A stretch of DNA of 64,000 bases from Homarus americanus (lineage: Eukaryota > Arthropoda > Malacostraca > Decapoda > Nephropidae), in assembly GCF_018991925.1 (NCBI RefSeq), contig NW_024725521.1, positions 1,417,501 to 1,481,500 on the forward strand. Reading direction: 5' to 3'. Of this stretch, positions 27,101 to 36,435 are shown in pieces. The translations under genes were made by a program, and so were the position numbers. The notes beneath the pieces were generated by a model, which worked only from the letters and a program-made list of their open reading frames with translations, searched no databases and was not told where the DNA came from. Position 1 is the first letter of the stretch. Each line of letters opens with the position of its first letter.

Positions 27101-30100
27101 ACTCTAATGTGACTTGGAAATAAAGAAAATATAATATAAAACTGTAAAATAAGAAAGGTTCAGATTAAGAGCATAGGTGTGCATTCTGTGTGGGAGGCCT
27201 ATTTCAGTTTAAATGTGCACCACACAACTACCTCTGTTGTAAGTTTATTTTGTCCTCTTTGCCACTGATTGTCAAGATGATTTCAGCAGAGAATATTTAG
27301 GAAAAATAATGAAAGCATAAAAAAGCTAAAATTATACAAGGTATTGCACACACGTCTTTATGCATTTTCACCATAATTCTCTAATCAATTAGGATCATTT
27401 GGTGCCAGGTTGATAAAATATTATCCTAAAAAAATCAACTTTCCTGAAAAAAAATAGATTCCCACACTGAACACCATGAGTCATTTGTTTACAAAAGAGC
27501 AAACAGCTGATAGCTCCTTCACCACTCATGCTTACCCCAATGTCTGTCTTCATCACTTAATAAATACTATTGTAGTAAATTTACCTTCATTTAATAAATT
27601 CTATGGCATAGTTTATATCATCCCTTAAGTTATATTGTATGTACAGTATTATACATTTGCATATACCCTGGTTTATTCATTAATCAGTTGTCTAAGTGTA
27701 CAAGTAGCCAAATTGAGCCATCATGTACCACTCAAAGTTAATAAATAATGTTGTTAGGAATGAATATGCATATCAAATACTATACAGTGTGTTATAGTGA
27801 CCACTGTTGTAAACTGGTCTTCTACTAAAGCTCACAGAAACACATCTGAGTAAATAACCTTCTGATACAGCTTATCCTTTTATTTTCAAGTAATATTATA
27901 AATTACATACAGTATTGTATTTTTTCTCTGTTACTGAAGACGTTATATTAATCATGATGAACCATAAACCATAAGAGGCCAATCGTATGAAAATATAATA
28001 CTGAATCAATCAATAAATAAATAAAAACTAAACCCAACGATTGCGGCAACACCCGATCAGCTCCCCCCCCCCCCACCCAGCCTCCTTACATACTCATTGT
28101 CTTAGTTTTGGGCAGGCTTAGGGCAAATCTGATTAGACCACTGTACAGTATTCAGTTAGCAAGTGTTGTTCTTTTCATAAGATTTTTTTTTAACCTTTAT
28201 TAGTATTTCTGGTGACCTCAGTCCGAAAAAAGCAAATTCCGATAATTATTGAAGGCCAATTTATCAATATTTTACTGAAATTAAAAAAAATAGTTATTCT
28301 AAATATAAAAGCTGGATCTATAACTACTGTACTGATGATAGCCTCGAGACAATTACCATCCATACAGTAGGCACCCAACTCTTCAGAACTAAGCAGTAAC
28401 CATTTCTGAACTCTTAAAAGCACTACTGTACTATCAATGTTATACCTGCAACATTTATTTTTTATATCTACAAATAGGTACCTGATATGAATAAAGTTTT
28501 ACAGATACAGTAACTTTCTTTTCACATTTGTCTGTTAACATTGCTGGCACCATTGTAGCCAGCATTGCTATGGTGAAACGGAGTGTATGCGATTGACGAC
28601 TGTGTTAAATTTTCATTTGGCTTTTATTTACTGGTTTGGAAATACAGTCAGTCCTCGACTTACGACGGGGTTAGGGACCGACGACCAGGTCGTAAGTCGA
28701 AAATGCGAAAAAAATATATAGAAAATCTAAAATGGGTGTCTGTTTTTCTTCTCAGCACCACGAGAACTCTCATTTTTACGTTGCCAGCCATTTTAAAGGG
28801 AACTACAAATGAAAATTTTGTCAGTACACAGTGCGATCACTAACGTCGGAACTCGAAAATACGTAATTCAAAAAATATTTTATACGACTGCGGCGGTCGT
28901 ATGTCCAGGGTGAAGGTAGTTTTAGGCTTAAAGTTTTTATCTTATAAAATGTTACAGACTAAACTTAGCAGCATATAACTTGCATTGCTGGAACCTTGTA
29001 AGATAGCGAATAATTTGAGTATAAACATCATAGTTTGCACAAGAGACGAAATTTGTAGTCCGTTAGTGTAGTACATTTGAGCACAAAGTGAGTAGTGCAG
29101 TAATATGTTGTTCAAAATTATGGCTTTTTCACAGGAAAAGTCTTTAGTATAACCAACCCCGGTGGTCACTGTACTCGCTTCTCGTATCATCGAACAATAT
29201 CGCTCATATAGCGAATATAAGGTGCAAATTCCTTAACCTCGTATCAACAAATTCTCGTATAAAGAATACTCGTGTAACGAGCTCCCCTTATATAGTATTT
29301 CTGGTTGCCCCTGATTTTCAACTCTCAAACCTGGAAAAAACTCTATCCCCAGAATTTTCCGGGCATCAGGAAAATTTTCTCGGAATTTTCTGAAAAATGT
29401 GCCCCTTGGAAAATCGATCAGAAACCCGGAATTTTCCGGAAAATCCCTGCTTTGGTTACTATAATCTGAGAAAATTTCAATTCCGGCAATCGGAGAGTTT
29501 TGGGTTTGAGGGATTCTGGTTAATGGAGATATTACTTGTATATATTATTTTAAGAAAACTATAGCTATGGGAGGAAAACACACACTAAAGTTTTTTCTTG
29601 AATAGTCCCTGCTGAAACAGGGGTGCATCTTATTGCCATTATCTCCCCCAGCCATATGCTCAACACTCACTGTCATTTTTCCCCCGTAAGCCAAGCACGT
29701 AAAGTTGAATGTGCGTAAGATGCGACACGACTAACTACATTCCTGGTGATATGTTGCTTAATTAAAATAAAAGCTTAAAAGACTGAAATAAAATAATACA
29801 AGTTAAAAAAAATATAAGTGATTAAATAACAGAACATTGGTTATATAAAAAAAATAGTGGTCCCTCGGTTAACGAACGGTTCGGTTAACGAATTACCTTC
29901 CATTAGAATCTTTAATTCGGTTAACGACCAAAAATTTGATTAACGACATCCTTACAAATATCACGTTTTGTTGTAAGCATCAACTCATGGGCTAGTCTGC
30001 CAATTCAGTAATCTGTTCTATGTTTACATTCGTTTCCAGTGGAGTAAATATCAATAAAGTTGTGCTCGTTAATATTTTTGCATTTTTTATATTAAAATTA

Positions 30101-33100
30101 TTAGTAATTTTAACATTTATTTAACATATTGATAATATATGCAGTACAGGGAACTAGTTTTTGTGCAACCATCAGCAGCTTGACTCAGTCACAAGGCATC
30201 AGTTGGGCTTTGAAAACAGTGGAGTGAACATCTATTTTGTTGGTATCTTGAATATTTTTTGCATTTTTCATTGAAATTATTGGTCATTCTAAAACTTAGT
30301 TAACATATTGATAATGTACAGCTCCTCCCCGACTTACGACCGGGTTGGGGACCCAAATCCAGGTCGTAAGTCGAAAATGCTTAAATAATACATAGAAAAT
30401 AAAAAATTAGTCTCTCTTTTTCTCCTCAGCACCACAAAACTCTCACTTTTAAGCTTGCCAGTCATTTTAAAGTGAATTACAAAAAATTTTTTTGTCAGTA
30501 CACAGTGCAATCACTGACATTGGGACTCAAAAATACGTAATTTGAAGAAAAAATTGTACGACTGTGGCGGTCGTATGTCCAGGTGGTCGTAAGTCGAGGA
30601 GTACCTGTATTTGGGAAAAATGGGGATGCCTGTATTGAAGTCTGTTTTATCTGGGTTTTACTAGTACTAATCTCAAAATTCAAGTAGCTACAGTATGTAT
30701 GAACTGTGAAAGGCAGTTAAACAGTTACCAAATACTGTAGTGGTATTATACTTGTACTCACGTGATTATCTCTACCGCTGGTGTTACTGAGTCGCTCAAT
30801 AGCATTGGTAACATTTGTGTCTTCAGTCTCTGCAAACCAGACTGGAGGGGAGTGTGGGTAAGTTTCCTGAAAATGTAAACATACATTAGATGTGAGATAA
30901 GAAGATGAGATGAATGCCCTTGCCACTTTTTAGCCTGTACTGTACAGTATTTGAGTCCTACATATAGAAGTATGGCAGTCAAGCAATATTTTTACAGCAA
31001 AACAATTGTGATGGAATGTTACAGTAATCACAAACATGTACCTTTCTACAAGGTTTTATGACATCGGTCATGTTGGAAAGTCAATAAGGATCATAAAATT
31101 TTTAACAAAAGTTGTCCAAAGAAAACAATATTTGCCTGCACAGTTGTGAATTTCTTCAATATGAATTCTTTCAGAAGGAAGACCAAGTGACCTACCTAAA
31201 GAAAAGTGTCAAAATGTTTAATTTCTGCCATTTAATAATTACCATTATGAATAAAAACATAATATAGCCTGTACAGATAATTTTCTTTATGGTATTCCTT
31301 GAAAACTCTATTTAAGCAAGCTTACTCCAAAGAAAAATGAGCAACTTGCAAATCAAAATTTTCTTTGACCAGTATTTGCTCATATTGTAAAGCTGTCCAT
31401 TAACTTCTGTCTTTTCACTTTTGAGTGTATGTCTAGAAGTTGACATAAGTGCACTTGGTCACAGATGAGGAGCAGCTGCTAAGCCTAAGATTACTTGCAT
31501 CACGAGGGCACCTACTGTCACAAAAGATTTGGCAGATTCAAGGAAATACAATCCATGCTTGTTCCTGCAGTAGGTACTTCACTTCCTAGTATTTCTACAC
31601 CTTCACCAGACTTTTCTCTGTACTCTCCCTTTCTCTTTGAACTTTGCCGAGACATGCCTCGATTCATACAATTAACACTCTTGGGGTTTTCATATGCCAA
31701 ATTTGCATGTGATCTAAATTACAGTATCGCTTTAGGGTTTTCGTACCCAAATCTGTGTATGAAATAAAAAATAAAATAAAATAATTTTATGTTTGCGGAC
31801 GAGTGGAACAACTTATCAAATATCATCATTAACACGAATACGCTGGATAGCTTCAAGCATAGGTTGGATGGATATATGAGCAATAGGGGTTGGGTGTAAA
31901 TGGGACTGCCCAGTATGGGCCAATAGCCCGCTGCAGCTTCCTCTATTCTTATGTTCTAGTTATTGTAACTTTTATTTTATAATATTCGGCCAATCAGCAT
32001 GAGTGTTGATGTGACGCCATAGTCAAGTGGGCTAATCACTGTGTGCCGATGTGATGTAATACACACGAGCCAATTAGCGCAAGTCTTGATTCTTGAGCGG
32101 TTGGAAGATGGTGTCTGCGTGAGAAGGATGTACAGTACATTGGCTGACTGGCTCGTTATTCAGTGCGGTTTGGACAATAAAGCAGCAGCCGTTGACATTT
32201 TTTGGCTCACATTGTTCTTGTTTCATCTGTAAAGTGTCCGAGATGCAAGTCAGTGTGTCAGAACCGTGTATATCACCATACATGGTACAGTGGTAAGAGA
32301 CGGACACTGACAAAGACACCACATCCTAATTCAAGTGGCATCACTATCCTCCTGTAACTCTTACTTAAGGTAAGTTTCTTACACACTAGGGGTTAGGTTA
32401 GGTTTTTGCATCTTTTGACCTTCCAATTTTGTCAAGATCTCAACAACGGCTCATTTCTGATGGCAATGAAGGTCATATTTGCATTTAACACTGATTTACA
32501 CCATAAAAACTCATTTTCAAAAGTTAACTAGGTATTGGCAACTACTTAATATTTACCTTCAACCCAAGTTTCTCATTAAAAAGAAAAAAATCTTATTATT
32601 TGCCAGATCATTCTCATACTGTTATGAATTCAAAGCTATTCATTATAGTAGTGTATAACAAAATTATTAAGCTTGTTCAATCCATTCAAGGTGGCTGGTC
32701 TGAATTTCAAGTAGATGTCCAATGCAGCACCTTTGACACATAACAGGTATCCATTGTTTTTTACATAGATGCAGTCAACTGTCAAAGGAAGACCTTTACA
32801 TATGTGGCACTGCATGTCTGCACTAAATGAGTTAATTACGAGAGCAAAAGTGAATAGTTGCTATAGGTGGATCGCACCCACCACTATCACTTTTCCTTGT
32901 GGCATTTATATCACAAATTACATGGAAGCTAAATATTTAACATTTTTGGTTATTTACCGTAAATACCTCTCCGAAAAATCTGCAGTCACATGTCTGTTTA
33001 CAACCAACCTGCTTGGTCCAAGAGTACTCTCATGTTCACAAAAAAATTACAATTAGACTACGACACTTTACCAAAGCTGTTTTCATTGGTACCAGATATC

Positions 33101-35186
33101 AAAATAACACCTTCTGTTTAATATGGCAAGGGGGTCCAAGGAAGTTAGGTAAGATTAGATACCATAGTTTCTTTGGTTGGTTAGGTCAGGTTCTATTAGG
33201 TTCATTATTATTCATTTGGATAAATTTTTACCTTAGGACTTGAGTCCCTAGTGGTTGACACGTTTTTCCAGTGTATTTTGGTGTGTTTTAAATGAATTTG
33301 ACCTTCATTTTTGGCAGAAATTACTAGTTCTTGCCCCCAACAATAATGGGGAAGAGCCTGGGAAATCAGGTTTTTTGGGTAGGGGAGAAAAAGAAAAGGA
33401 GTCATCTGACCTAACAAAACTTAACCTAACTCCTAGCCGTGGGGGTAGGACTAACCTGACCCCTGGCCAGGGACGGGCCCCCGGTAGGCCTAGCTTAAAC
33501 TAACATAAAGGCTTCAGTAGTTAAAAACTTTGGGGCACGCCACGTCCAAAAGTACAATACCTAAGTTAGAAGTGGAAGGACCAGGGATATGTAAGAATTG
33601 GATAGAATAATCGTCTTTCTTGTAAAACTCGGCTACAAACTTAAAATAATTGTAGGAGCACAAACGACAACCATCCTCCACCACAGCCATTGTGAAACTG
33701 GTCAATGAAATTAAAATAATACACAGGCTGTTTCCTTTGAGAAAAATCAAATGTGATTGGTTAAAAAAATTTGCGTGTTGAAATCGATACCTTATTGGTC
33801 ACGACTGGATGACATCAGTCAACATTGCGCATGCATGATGCGCAGATAACATCTCCTGAGACGAAGACTTAAAAGTACTTAAAATCAATTAAATTCAATT
33901 GTGTCACTATTATCCATTTCCGCCATGTATATATGGGGTTCAAAATGCTCAGAATAGTGAGATCTAAATGTTTTAGTAGTTTATAACTTTCGAGGGCGCT
34001 ATGTCCAAAAGTAAAATAATACCTTCATTTGCAACAGAAGTGAGGAAGGTTACTCAGAATGATGAGATATACTGTATCTATTGCATGTGCTAAAAACCTT
34101 GAAATGCAGAGTCCAATTGTAAAAATTTACCAAAGTTTAATACACTTCTATAAGTTTCACATTCACGAACAGTTAACATTTGTTTAATAGCTGTGGTAAG
34201 ATTTTCGTATACTTGGTTACTTAGGTTTGGTTAAGTTGGGTTTGGTTTCAACAGTGATTTGGAAGCCGAAATTGTTATGATAATAGGCTTTTTTGGTGTA
34301 TTCTAATAAAAAAGGGGCCACAACCATTAAGCGAATATTTACCTGAAGAGCTAACTTGTATAAATGTGAGGATAAGAAACTCCTGAAGGTTGTGTTGCCT
34401 CCAATCTGTAATTTTTTAATTCATTTTTCACTCAATAATATCCAAAAATAGGCCTAAGTCACAGTTTTGTACCATGTTCACATGCTGTACTCAGAACATA
34501 AATCATGAAACTAGTTCACCTTGCTCTAATCCCAAATATTTTGGTGAATAAATTAAATACATCTTTCAAAAATTACCCGAGTCACTGGAAACAACTGTGT
34601 AGTGATCAACGGAATTCTTTAGCAAATGTGGTCTAAACCACCAATGAGAGACCATCTTACGTGGTACTGTGTAAACCTATGTGTTAAAACAACTTAAATA
34701 CCCTAAAACTAGTTTGATTAGTTGCCAGAGTTGCCAACCCTCCGTCGCAGGTTGTTTGCCAACGGGTAGCAGTTAGGGCGAGTTAAAACCTTCTAATAAC
34801 TAGAATAATGTAGTGAGGTGACCAGCGGGTTGTCATGGTTGGAGAGGCCAAGTGTGAGCCGAGGCCTTGGTGGCAGAGTTGGCCTTGGACCTCTGTAAAC
34901 AAAGCCAGGACTGTGGTCCGACCTTCGCACTGACATGTTACATTGATTTTACCCAATATTATCCTAAACACCTGAATTTTCGAAATCCCTACCTGCGAGA
35001 GCGACCACACATCATTATACTCACTGTGATATTGGCGTGAATGTCATATTTCTTGCCCGTTTTGGAAATAAATCGACAGGTTAATTCGTCAACACTGGCC
35101 GCCACCACTTGGAACAGCTCGTCTGTTTTGGGAAAAGCGTTCTCCAATACCCGTATTTCCTGCTTGAGGGTGTTTAAACACGCCAT
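12154..35186 (-). CDS. UBE2Q2: UBE2Q-family ubiquitin-conjugating enzyme E2 (nine coding exons)
   Basis: Nine exons join in consistent phase into a protein of 377 residues (379 with the alternative exon 7 donor). Order on the minus strand: 35025-35186, 30762-30866, 23937-24071, 21982-22249, 20894-21045, 15167-15274, 14927-15031, 14638-14704, 12154-12185. Human UBE2Q2 is about 375 residues and matches along the full length. The N-terminal part (residues 1-~125) is the RWD-like domain. An acidic linker ([10 protein letters not shown], exon 4) leads into the UBC fold from [17 protein letters not shown] to the terminal WFTPPKEDG. The catalytic cysteine is C303 in [14 protein letters not shown]. 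The enzyme accepts ubiquitin from E1 as a thioester and passes it to substrates or E3s in cytosol and nucleus. UBE2Q1 and UBE2Q2 are not separated confidently; the short N-terminus favours a Q2-like form. Introns are loaded with transposons. Confidence 0.93.
12186..13389 (-). other. UBE2Q intron 8, first part
   Basis: AT-rich intron. A ~28-bp unit (ctgaaacaccatatgtaaat type) is repeated about twice at 12248-12310. The longer minus frame at 12449-12811 shows no recognisable motif. Confidence 0.5.
13390..13990 (-). pseudogene. Unidentified broken ORF inside intron 8
   Basis: A minus frame at 13958-13680 (92 codons, [18 protein letters not shown] to YIRL) runs into a second minus frame, shifted by one base near 13700, that stays open to about 13540. 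Both have protein-like composition and the local GC is higher than in the surrounding intron. I do not recognise the family. It is not part of UBE2Q, whose exons are fully accounted for, so it is likely an inserted, decayed foreign or mobile sequence. Confidence 0.35.
14233..14630. repeat. CA-rich minisatellite (cacccactcaca type)
   Basis: About 400 bp of imperfect cccacccacacatgcactcactc units. All three plus frames stay open because the strand is purine-poor and lacks stops; the Thr/His/Pro/Ser 'proteins' are repeat artefacts. It touches the donor side of UBE2Q exon 8. Confidence 0.9.
14638..14704 (-). CDS. UBE2Q2: UBE2Q exon 8
   Basis: 67 nt after acceptor tttaac[22 protein letters not shown]..., ending phase 1 at donor GTGAGT. 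The donor lies directly against the CA-rich array that fills 14233-14630. Confidence 0.9.
14927..15031 (-). CDS. UBE2Q2: UBE2Q exon 7
   Basis: Starts [15 protein letters not shown] after acceptor cccttAG and ends ...QFGANKAGK at donor GTTAGT (exon end 14927). Six bases further on lies a stronger-looking donor, GTAAGT (exon end 14921), which would add Val-Ser in frame. Intron 6, upstream, is only 135 bp. Confidence 0.88.
15167..15274 (-). CDS. UBE2Q2: UBE2Q exon 6 (catalytic cysteine)
   Basis: 36 codons, phase 0; acceptor tttcAG before 15274, donor GTAGAA below 15167. It carries [18 protein letters not shown] and the active-site cysteine in [12 protein letters not shown], 29th residue of the exon (about residue 303). 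Confidence 0.93.
15275..15879 (-). other. UBE2Q intron 5, part before the minisatellite
   Basis: No gene seen. The 45-bp array ORF starts at 15708 in unrelated flanking sequence. Confidence 0.4.
15880..16855. repeat. 45-bp minisatellite, about 21 units, open on both strands
   Basis: The unit is 45 bp (ccatctgtgagggaattact followed by acaccacatcaggcccctcataaca). Because 45 is divisible by 3, a plus frame (15708-16913, 15-residue unit around [15 protein letters not shown]) and a minus frame (16822-15860, unit around [15 protein letters not shown]) both stay open. Unit variants such as tgtgtggga and atgatgccgct recur in blocks, showing segmental duplication within the array. It lies in UBE2Q intron 5. 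No splice or start context supports it as an exon. Confidence 0.92.
17045..18745 (+). pseudogene. CR1-like LINE fragment (endonuclease and reverse transcriptase)
   Basis: Plus-strand frames carry, in order, an endonuclease piece ([14 protein letters not shown], 17065-17256), then [13 protein letters not shown], a linker ORF ([20 protein letters not shown], 17522-17794) and reverse transcriptase (17992-18745) with [29 protein letters not shown] and the catalytic KYVDDCTVW. The RT has lost part of the fingers region, jumping from the LRPVAIT segment directly to [12 protein letters not shown]. Several frameshifts separate the pieces. The 3' side is cut off at about 18745 by another dispersed repeat. 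Family membership is inferred from motif style. Confidence 0.8.
18746..18870 (+). repeat. Dispersed repeat, copy 1 (cttataaaat... family)
   Basis: The segment gcttataaaatatcactgac followed by ataacttgcatt and gtaagatagcgattaatttga recurs at 28907-29030 and 52394-52515. It truncates the LINE at 17045-18745. The family is unidentified. Confidence 0.6.
18871..19559 (-). other. UBE2Q intron 5, no gene seen
   Basis: AT-rich intron DNA with a gtcaagtcaagtcaagtca run at 19536-19555 followed by poly-C and poly-A tracts. Confidence 0.4.
19610..19769. mobile_element. Fragment of 'ttccgg...ggagatattactg' element
   Basis: Ends ...ccggctaacggagatattactg|TA, a terminus-like sequence. The same right end with repeated ttccgg words is found at about 29310-29538 and 51360-51756. 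Only one end is visible here, so it is a partial copy. Confidence 0.5.
19772..20893 (-). other. UBE2Q intron 5, part nearest exon 5
   Basis: Holds a short tandem accaacactaccataa unit (three copies, 20307-20350) and another terminus-like sequence, ...cttatcggaggctttactg|TA at about 20719. No coding signal. Confidence 0.4.
20894..21045 (-). CDS. UBE2Q2: UBE2Q exon 5
   Basis: Acceptor ttgcAG before 21045, donor GTAAGT below 20894; 152 nt, entering in phase 1 and leaving in phase 0. It encodes [19 protein letters not shown] through ILFNFHFK, nearly identical in pattern to human UBE2Q (central UBC strands). Confidence 0.93.
21046..21981 (-). other. UBE2Q intron 4
   Basis: 936 bp. A single transposon-like end, TA|CAGTAGTCCCTCACCAACCG, begins at 21163, but no matching opposite end is found. 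No further structure seen. Confidence 0.4.
21982..22249 (-). CDS. UBE2Q2: UBE2Q exon 4 (acidic linker, start of UBC)
   Basis: 268 nt, ending phase 1 at donor GTGAAT. It holds a glutamate-rich stretch ([17 protein letters not shown]), the conserved [18 protein letters not shown] and [16 protein letters not shown], the first helix of the catalytic domain. The acceptor is ambiguous: AAGCAG is a tandem NAGNAG site, so the exon may begin at 22249 (with Gln) or 22246 (without). Confidence 0.9.
22465..23000. repeat. Direct duplication in UBE2Q intron 3
   Basis: A ~165-bp segment at about 22465-22640 (caaatacatatgcagtaata ... tgcgcacgtatacattggcg) reappears in the same orientation at about 22840-23000, with substitutions. 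Spacing is roughly 380 bp. No coding content. Confidence 0.7.
23001..23936 (-). other. UBE2Q intron 3, remainder
   Basis: No gene or clear element recognised. Confidence 0.4.
23937..24071 (-). CDS. UBE2Q2: UBE2Q exon 3
   Basis: Acceptor ctattacAG before 24071 and donor GTGAGT below 23937; 45 codons, phase 0. It encodes [18 protein letters not shown] and a short acidic tail, matching the helix that follows the RWD-like sheet in UBE2Q proteins. Confidence 0.9.
24072..25844 (-). other. UBE2Q intron 2, with two diverged repeat copies
   Basis: Sequences near 24247-24420 and 25610-25800 (ggcaatgcartat, tactrgtacagtata, then a CAC-rich part) appear to be diverged copies of one repeat. A Tigger C-terminus remnant lies between them. 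Confidence 0.4.
25030..25196 (+). pseudogene. Remnant of a Tigger transposase C-terminus
   Basis: The plus frame reads [21 protein letters not shown] and ends [10 protein letters not shown]. The QTTLxxFF motif followed by a Ser/Pro-rich acidic end is typical of TIGD1-type Tigger transposases just before the stop. No catalytic part is present. The following sequence (cgcatcttacgtcggagtta) resembles the terminus at 63963. Confidence 0.55.
25847..26685. mobile_element. MITE derived from the 721-3879 Tigger, 839 bp
   Basis: Ends are CAGTGGTCCCTCGGTTAACG and its inverse ...TTAACCGAGGGACCACTG, flanked by TA (25845-25846, 26686-26687). The left ~550 bp aligns by eye with the reversed 5' leader of the Tigger at 721-3879, up to just before its start codon. 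The right ~290 bp is presumably that family's 3' end. The whole transposase gene is deleted. Confidence 0.88.
26710..27160. repeat. Long inverted repeat (about 100-bp arms)
   Basis: tatattatattttctttatt at about 26735 and the flanking ~100 bases recur in inverse at 27057-27160 (aataaagaaaatataatata). Homology continues through cattagaatattg and tttcattac. The loop is about 240 bp and contains a third partial copy at 26915-26965. Possible fold-back element. Confidence 0.7.
27161..28644 (-). other. UBE2Q intron 2, central part, no gene seen
   Basis: AT-rich DNA with a poly-C run at 28065-28075. Open frames here lack recognisable motifs. Confidence 0.45.
28645..28908. mobile_element. MITE, 'CTCGACTTACGAC' family, right end lost
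   Basis: Begins TA|CAGTCAGTCCTCGACTTACG and matches 8451-8743 internally up to gcggtcgtatgtccaggg, where another repeat replaces the terminal ~30 bp. Confidence 0.8.
28907..29290. repeat. Dispersed repeat, copy 2
   Basis: Begins gggtgaaggtagttttaggc, followed by the cttataaaatgttacagact and gtaagatagcgaataatttg words shared with 18746-18870 and 52394-52515. It interrupts the MITE to its left. The later part (gtatcaacaaattctcgtat, cgtgtaacgagctccccttata) is terminus-like. Confidence 0.6.
29310..29538. mobile_element. Fragment of 'ttccgg...ggagatattac' element
   Basis: Contains gaattttccgg repeats and ends ...ggttaatggagatattactt|gta. Same right end as 19610-19769 and 51360-51756. Confidence 0.5.
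29857..30318. mobile_element. Truncated copy of the 25847-26685 MITE
   Basis: Starts TA|gtggtccctcggttaacgaa (the first two bases of CAGTGG are missing) and follows the left half of 25847-26685 closely to ttaacatattgataat, where a second MITE begins. The right half is absent. Confidence 0.8.
30319..30607. mobile_element. MITE, 'CTCGACTTACGAC' family, complete copy
   Basis: TA|CAGCTCCTCCCCGACTTACG ... CGTAAGTCGAGGAGTACCTG|TA; 289 bp. Inner sequence matches 8451-8743. It lies at the broken end of the 29857-30318 MITE, so insertion and loss of that element's right half may be linked. Confidence 0.85.
30762..30866 (-). CDS. UBE2Q2: UBE2Q exon 2
   Basis: Acceptor ...ttttcAG at 30867-30868 and donor GTGAGT below 30762; 35 codons, phase 0. 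It begins [13 protein letters not shown], the conserved 'YPxxxPxWF' segment of the RWD-like domain. Confidence 0.92.
30867..31789 (-). other. UBE2Q intron 1, part nearest exon 2
   Basis: No gene or clear element. A plus frame at 31495-31767 lacks recognisable motifs. Confidence 0.4.
31790..31965 (+). mobile_element. LINE 3' end (CR1/L2-like)
   Basis: The frame reads ADEWNNLSN, then [16 protein letters not shown], then a short tail ending in cctctattcttatgttcta. This is the usual C-terminal thumb segment and 3' tail of CR1/L2-type LINEs in arthropods. Everything upstream is missing, as in typical 5'-truncated copies. Confidence 0.7.
31966..33059 (-). other. UBE2Q intron 1, no gene seen
   Basis: Plain intronic DNA; small open frames at 32041 and 32769 have no recognised family. 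Confidence 0.4.
33060..33510. repeat. Dispersed GGTTAGGT-rich repeat, copy 1
   Basis: Contains gatatcaaaataacacctt, ttaatatggcaagggggtcc, gaagttaggtaagattag and ttggttaggtcaggtt in order. The same series is at 60855-60980, and an inverted partial copy (aaccaaagaaacctacttaa) is near 63650-63720. Confidence 0.65.
33511..35018 (-). other. UBE2Q intron 1, part nearest exon 1
   Basis: No supported gene. Scattered GGTTAGGT-like words and short open frames without recognisable domains. Confidence 0.4.
35025..35186 (-). CDS. UBE2Q2: UBE2Q exon 1 (start codon)
   Basis: Begins [18 protein letters not shown] and ends ...[10 protein letters not shown] before donor GTGAGT (35024-35019); 54 codons, phase 0. 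The start matches the family N-terminus in length, and no earlier in-frame homologous sequence is visible. It encodes the first half of the RWD-like region. Confidence 0.92.
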
Positions 35187-35345
35187 GATAATCTCAATAG
35201 GATCTTATTCCTGGCATGGAAGTGAAATGTGGAAGAACTACGAAAAAAAAATACAACTGGGGTAGATGACAGCTCGGCGCGAGTTGTCGCTCTCTTTCCC
35301 GACGAGAAAATGGCGACCACGGGGAGAACTGGCCCACTGTTGGAG
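35187..35345 (-). promoter_or_regulatory. Probable UBE2Q 5' UTR and promoter
   Basis: Directly upstream of the start codon the local GC rises (ggcgcgagttgtcgctctct, gacgagaaaatggcgaccac). The AAAATGGCG motif at about 35306 resembles the YY1-type element common near transcription starts of housekeeping genes. No TATA box is evident. Position inferred from context only. Confidence 0.35.
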
Positions 35346-36430
35346 GTTTCTCATATATTATCGTTCACCCTCAAGTTTCGCCGATCCAAATATATTAAAA
35401 AAAAAATTTTCATTAGAAAAATAATTTGAGTGTATTATCTAAAGTATATAACTAATTTAAAAAAAATGTTTTATATGCGCACATTTTTGCAGAATTTGTC
35501 TTAATTTCAGATAAATTCAAGTATAGAATTTGACTAAGGTGAACGTAATAAAACAAAATCATTTTATACCTTGTAAATAAGTGCCTCCTAGATGGCCAAC
35601 AGATGGCAGTGTTGAGAGGCGGTCTGTTTGAAGTGTTGGATGGATATATAAAACAAATTTAGTATTATACAATGAAACATTACTGACTGCTCAGATGACC
35701 GATCTCCAACATTCACTTTTGTGATTATTACAATAGCACATATTAAATGTATCTGAAATATTAAGTCTCGTTCATGTTAACCTTAATGACCACAATTGAA
35801 AACAATACGAGTATATATTTTATTTCTTGATATATATGACCTCATTGACAGTGATGAATTTATTGCATATTAGTGATATACCAAATATTTGTTGAAGATA
35901 AAGATCGCAATTCCATCAAATTTGTCCAGGATATATTTCACTAAAGAAGATTATACCTCGTGTAACATGTCATTGACCTCCCATCCAACCTGTGAGCTAC
36001 CCCTGTTTATACTACAAAAAATGACTTCAAATTATCTTATACAGCGCCATGTAATGGATACATGTTCTATGATTTCATTTTCAGTAAAAAAATAAATAAA
36101 GGTGGGGACCAACACGTGAATTTTGTTTCCTCCGTTAAATACCTAATTAGCTTGTTCTTTTGTTTAGGTGTCCGATCCCGCTCATGGAGATACTATTTTT
36201 ATCAAATGTATGCTGAAAATAATAAAAAATATTACAATGGTGTGAAAATATAAAGCCGGAATTACATATGATAAGTTGTTAAGAAGAGTGAAGGCCATTT
36301 ATTTATTGTCATAATAAATCTTGGGTGCTACTGTAGTATGTGGTCTACCGAGTTGGTCTACCGTGATATTTACCTTTTAGTGTCTATTAACCTAACCTAA
36401 CCTAGTATGCTACAGTGTAAGTATCCCGGA
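35346..36430. other. Intergenic, no gene seen
   Basis: AT-rich DNA between the UBE2Q start and a minisatellite. Nothing recognised. Confidence 0.4.
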
Positions 36431-36435
36431 AGACA

